From positions 372,001 through 436,000 of the forward strand of contig NZ_QAYX01000021.1 of the NCBI RefSeq assembly GCF_003054705.1: DNA of 64,000 nt, given 5' to 3'. The stretch comes from Opitutus sp. ER46. Lineage in GTDB: Bacteria; Verrucomicrobiota; Verrucomicrobiia; Opitutales; Opitutaceae. The position numbers were made by a program, and so were the translations under genes. The stretch's first letter is position 1, and every line of letters starts with the position of its first letter. Of the stretch, positions 61,239 to 64,000 are shown piece by piece. The notes under the pieces are model-generated. The model was not told where the DNA came from, ran no database searches, and saw only the letters and a program-made list of their open reading frames with translations.

Positions 61239-63293
61239 ATGTATCCTGTCACCATCTACGGAGCGTCCGCCTGGGCGTTCCCGTACGGGCCCAACAACGA
61301 CGAGACCGTCAGCCTCAAGCCGTCCATCGACCTCGAGACGGTACGCGGCCAAACCGGCCGCGGATCCCGGCGGCCCCAGGCGTGGCTGCTGCGCCACGAG
61401 CTGAGCTGGACGTCGGATCTCGGCGCGTCCGAGTTCTTCGCGGCTCGGGCCGCGAGCATCGACGCCCAAGACGAGCCGTTCGTCGTGCCGTTTTGGCCGG
61501 CGGCGCGACCGGTCGCGCGGGCTCCGCTCATGACGACGGGCCTGACCGTCGCGTGGACGCGTGACTGGTCCAGCTACGCGCTCAACCCGGCGAGCCTCAC
61601 CGGCTACGACTTCTTCGCGCCGGCGATCATGGGCGTTTTCAAGCAGCCGCCGCGCCTCGTCGGCCGCTCGAGCAACTGGGTCCGCGGCGAGTTTACCCTG
61701 GTCGAGCAGGGCCCCGCCGAAGCCGCTCTCACGCCTCCGATCGTGACGGACGTCACTCTCGCCACGCCCGACGGCTATCTCGCCCCGGTGTTCCCATTTT
61801 CCCCGGACGGCGGCGCTGATCCGAAGCTCGGCTTTGCCCAGGTCGAGAGCGAGCGTCGCGCGCTCGGGCCGGGCCGTATTCCGTCGCGCGTCTTCTACCC
61901 GCAGAAACCTGAGACTCCGCTGCAGCCGTCGTTCAAGTTCAGATCCGTCGAGGAGATCGTCGCGTTCCTCGGCTGGTATCATCGCCGCGCGGGTGGCGCC
62001 GGCTCCTTCTGGATCGCGTCCACGCAGGCGGTCGGCGAACTCACCGCGGATCTCGCCGTCGGCGCGACAGCAATTCCGACGGCCCAGCCGATGGCCATCA
62101 AGGTGGGCGACACGCTCGCGCTTTGCACCACCGGCCGCGCGCCCGAGCTGGTTCGCGTGCAGTCGATCGTCGCCGGCGTGCCGCAACTCGCGGCTCCGAT
62201 CTCGATCGCGCATCCCAGGGCATGGACGATCGTCGCTCCGGCGATCCTCGCGCGGCACACCGACAGCGAGCCCACGATCAAACTGGCGCAGTCGGGCGAT
62301 GGCTGGATCGGCGGCACCACGCTCGCATTTCGTGAGGTAGCCTCCGAGTACGCCGCGACCGACGGCGAGGTCCGCGGGGTGACTCTCGGCCGGTTGGCTC
62401 CCTGGGCGTGGCTCGCCGAGATCGAGCTGGATTACGCCGGAGCGCTGCAGACCTGGTACGTGACCAACTTCGAGAGCGGTGTGACGACGCCCGGCGGGCA
62501 GGTCTGGGAGTACCACGACTTTTCCTTCTCGGATACGACCGAGAGCGTCGATCTCGAGGACGACTCCTGCACGCTCAAGATTCGGTGGTGGGACGGATGC
62601 CCCTGGGAAAACTGGCTGCCAGGAAAGCTCGCGGCTACGGGACGCCTTCGCATCAAGCGCGCAGCGGTCGCGGCCGACGGATCGGTTGGAGCGCCTGAGA
62701 GTTTCTGGTCTGGCATCCTGTCGACGCCGCAACGCGAGGGGCCGATGCTGTCCGTCAAGGTTGCTGGCGCGAACTCGATGTTCAGCCGGCGCACTCCGCG
62801 TGCCCTTATGGAGCCTGTGTGCTGGAAGCAGCACTACGGCGTCGAGTGTGGCCTCGTGCTCAGTGAGTGGGAGCACAACGCGACCGTGACGGCCGTCGCC
62901 GGCCTGCAGGTGACCGTCAACGCGCTTGCCCGCAAGGACGGCGGTGCGACGCATCCCGGCTTCGCGTTCCAGGACTGGTTCGCGCTTGGTTGGGCGCAGC
63001 GGGTTGACGCTTCCGGCCGGCCGGTGCGCGCCGAGGTGATCGCGTCGACGGGGCTCGCCGGCGGCTCGATCACGCTGACGCTCGGTCGCTCACTCGGCTG
63101 TGCGGTCGGCGACGTGATCGTCTTGGCTCCTGGCTGCGATCGCTCGCACGACACGTGCTACGTTTACGACGCGACGAACAATCCGCGCGGAAAGTTCAAC
63201 AACCTGAACTCATTTGGTGGGAGCCATGAAATGCCGGCGGTGAGCCCCAATTTCAAGGTGCCGAACACGTCGCCGAACTCCGCGAAGAAATGA
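61239..63293 (+). CDS. Phage tail protein, fused DUF2460-like and DUF2163/BR0599-type
   Basis: 684 residues. The N-terminal half has WLLRHELSWTSDLGASEFFA, QPSFKFRSVEEIVAFLGWYH and GWYHRRAGGAGSFWIAS. The C-terminal half (from about residue 400) resembles DUF2163 and ends with the BR0599 hallmark GCDRSHDTCYVYDATNNPRG and FGGSHEMPAVSPNF, containing conserved cysteines. In B3/D3112- and gene-transfer-agent-like tails these are two adjacent genes before the NlpC/P60 gene; here they appear fused. It overlaps that gene by 4 bases. Confidence 0.75.
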   Translation: MYPVTIYGASAWAFPYGPNNDETVSLKPSIDLETVRGQTGRGSRRPQAWLLRHELSWTSDLGASEFFAARAASIDAQDEPFVVPFWPAARPVARAPLMTTGLTVAWTRDWSSYALNPASLTGYDFFAPAIMGVFKQPPRLVGRSSNWVRGEFTLVEQGPAEAALTPPIVTDVTLATPDGYLAPVFPFSPDGGADPKLGFAQVESERRALGPGRIPSRVFYPQKPETPLQPSFKFRSVEEIVAFLGWYHRRAGGAGSFWIASTQAVGELTADLAVGATAIPTAQPMAIKVGDTLALCTTGRAPELVRVQSIVAGVPQLAAPISIAHPRAWTIVAPAILARHTDSEPTIKLAQSGDGWIGGTTLAFREVASEYAATDGEVRGVTLGRLAPWAWLAEIELDYAGALQTWYVTNFESGVTTPGGQVWEYHDFSFSDTTESVDLEDDSCTLKIRWWDGCPWENWLPGKLAATGRLRIKRAAVAADGSVGAPESFWSGILSTPQREGPMLSVKVAGANSMFSRRTPRALMEPVCWKQHYGVECGLVLSEWEHNATVTAVAGLQVTVNALARKDGGATHPGFAFQDWFALGWAQRVDASGRPVRAEVIASTGLAGGSITLTLGRSLGCAVGDVIVLAPGCDRSHDTCYVYDATNNPRGKFNNLNSFGGSHEMPAVSPNFKVPNTSPNSAKK

Positions 63294-63757
63294 TCACCGC
63301 CGCCCAGATCCGCGCGCTCGAGTCCGCTGCCGAGTCATGGCGAGACACGCCGTTCTGCGAAGGCGCTCCCGTCAAGGGCGCGGGGGCCTCGTGTCATCAC
63401 GCCGTGGCAGAGATCTATTTCGAGTCCGGCCTTCTCGAGAGGACGCCCATTCCGAATGGCCCATCGCATTGGAGCCCGGCAAATCCGAACAGCCTGATCG
63501 TCGAGTGGGTCGAGAGCAGCGGCCTCTTCGTGCGCGTCGGCGAGGGGCTCAAGGGCCGCGAGTTGAGCCGACTGGCGCGGCCCGGCGACATGCTTGGTTT
63601 TCGGATTTGCACAGCGATTCACCACGCCGCGATCCGGCTCGGGGGCCAGCGGATCGTCCACAGTGTGATGGGGCACGGCGTGAAGATCCCGCCGTCGATC
63701 CCGTTCGAGTGGGAGCATCGGCTCGAAGCCATTTGGCGCATCAAGGCGCTTGCCTGA
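63290..63757 (+). CDS. NlpC/P60-family tail peptidase
   Basis: 155 residues. The catalytic cysteine lies in GAGASCHHAVAEIY (Cys35) and the histidine in CTAIHHAAIRLGG (His110-111), as in NlpC/P60-type phage tail proteins that cut peptidoglycan bridges during DNA entry. The third polar residue may be HSVMGHG. It follows the BR0599-type gene with an ATGA overlap. Confidence 0.8.
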   Translation: MITAAQIRALESAAESWRDTPFCEGAPVKGAGASCHHAVAEIYFESGLLERTPIPNGPSHWSPANPNSLIVEWVESSGLFVRVGEGLKGRELSRLARPGDMLGFRICTAIHHAAIRLGGQRIVHSVMGHGVKIPPSIPFEWEHRLEAIWRIKALA

Positions 63758-63759
63758 CC

Positions 63760-63948
63760 ATGTCCACCAGTCGCGAAACCACCGAGATCAAGCTGACGCC
63801 GTTCCAATCCGAGAACGTCGCCACGAATCAACAGCAGATCCCGATCCCTTATCTGGGCGGCGAACGCGTCGTCGCGATCCGATGGATCACGCCCGCGCTC
63901 GATCACCGCACCAAGCAGGCGGACTCGCAGGGCAAAAAGAGCGGCTGA
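63760..63948 (+). CDS. Small phage tail-associated protein
   Basis: 62 residues from ATG 63760. Peptide TEIKLTPFQSENVATNQQQI and YLGGERVVAIRWITPALDHR; small proteins of this kind precede the tip-attachment gene in B3-like tails. No known function. Confidence 0.55.
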   Translation: MSTSRETTEIKLTPFQSENVATNQQQIPIPYLGGERVVAIRWITPALDHRTKQADSQGKKSG

Positions 63949-63951
63949 CGT

Positions 63952-64000
63952 ATGAGCAGCGGAGGCAAATCAGGTTCGAGCCAAAAAACGCTCAACCACT
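63952..64000 (+). CDS. Tail tip/host-specificity protein, truncated by window edge
   Basis: Only 16 codons are visible (SSGGKSGSSQKTLNH). A Gly/Ser/Lys-rich start like this, after the NlpC gene, is typical of central tail-tip (gpJ-like) proteins. The rest lies beyond the window. Confidence 0.5.
   Translation, partial: MSSGGKSGSSQKTLNH

Noticed and set aside
61212-62954. 580-codon minus frame opposite the tail protein
   Set aside because: No recognisable motif; the + strand frame has BR0599 hallmarks.
1-64000. CRISPR arrays, rRNA genes, complete insertion sequences
   Set aside because: No regularly spaced long repeats with unique spacers, no rRNA-like sequence, and no IS transposase other than the phage enzyme were seen.

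Overview
The window is high-GC bacterial chromosome (GC-rich codon third positions throughout, few Shine-Dalgarno sequences before starts). The gene set (OPT-family transporter, sialate O-acetylesterase, FG-GAP/VCBS proteins, DUF3160 and DUF3748 proteins, FGGY kinase plus fucose-isomerase-like enzyme) points to a verrucomicrobium, most likely of the Opitutaceae. That placement is an inference from gene content; no rRNA is present.

Bases 1-11,060 are ordinary host chromosome on the + strand: a secreted beta-propeller protein, a sugar-use cluster (secreted sialate O-acetylesterase, FGGY pentulose-type kinase, fucose/arabinose-isomerase-like enzyme, LacI repressor, secreted eight-repeat FG-GAP protein), endonuclease III and a zinc-ribbon membrane protein. 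A tRNA-Val(CAC) at 11,174 opens a small accessory stretch (11.3-16.2 kb): a secreted BamE-like protein translationally coupled to a TIR-like nucleotide-binding protein (possible defence pair), two small unknown genes, two strong palindromes, and an XRE/ImmA-IrrE + DUF4411 toxin-antitoxin pair.

Bases 16.2-30.5 kb return to host functions: DUF3160 protein, OPT transporter, a sigma-54 activator with a degenerate receiver domain, an LsrG-like monooxygenase next to an iron-type alcohol dehydrogenase, a lipoprotein, QueD, HemN, a GT87-like membrane protein and a YbjQ-GYF fusion. A triple 21-bp tandem repeat lies between the converging OPT and sigma-54 genes.

From about 30.7 kb to beyond the right edge lies a transposable (Mu-type) prophage. 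A divergent control region with overlapping inverted-repeat operators at 41.54-41.57 kb separates a leftward early operon (Ner-like regulator, excisionase-like protein, DUF3102 protein, DDE transposase, MuB-like ATPase, many small proteins, Gam-like protein, C5 DNA methyltransferase, MazG-like protein) from a rightward operon (repressor-like protein, lysis-type small membrane proteins and lipoproteins, terminase, Mu gp29-like portal, fused protease-scaffold-capsid, head completion, tail tube, tail fibre, tail chaperone with likely -1 frameshift, tape measure, BR0599-type tail protein, NlpC/P60 protein, start of the tip protein). The leftward early / rightward late layout resembles BcepMu, while the absence of a sheath gene and the BR0599/NlpC tail module suggests a long non-contractile tail as in B3/D3112-type transposable phages. 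The window ends inside the tail-tip gene, so the right prophage end is not visible.
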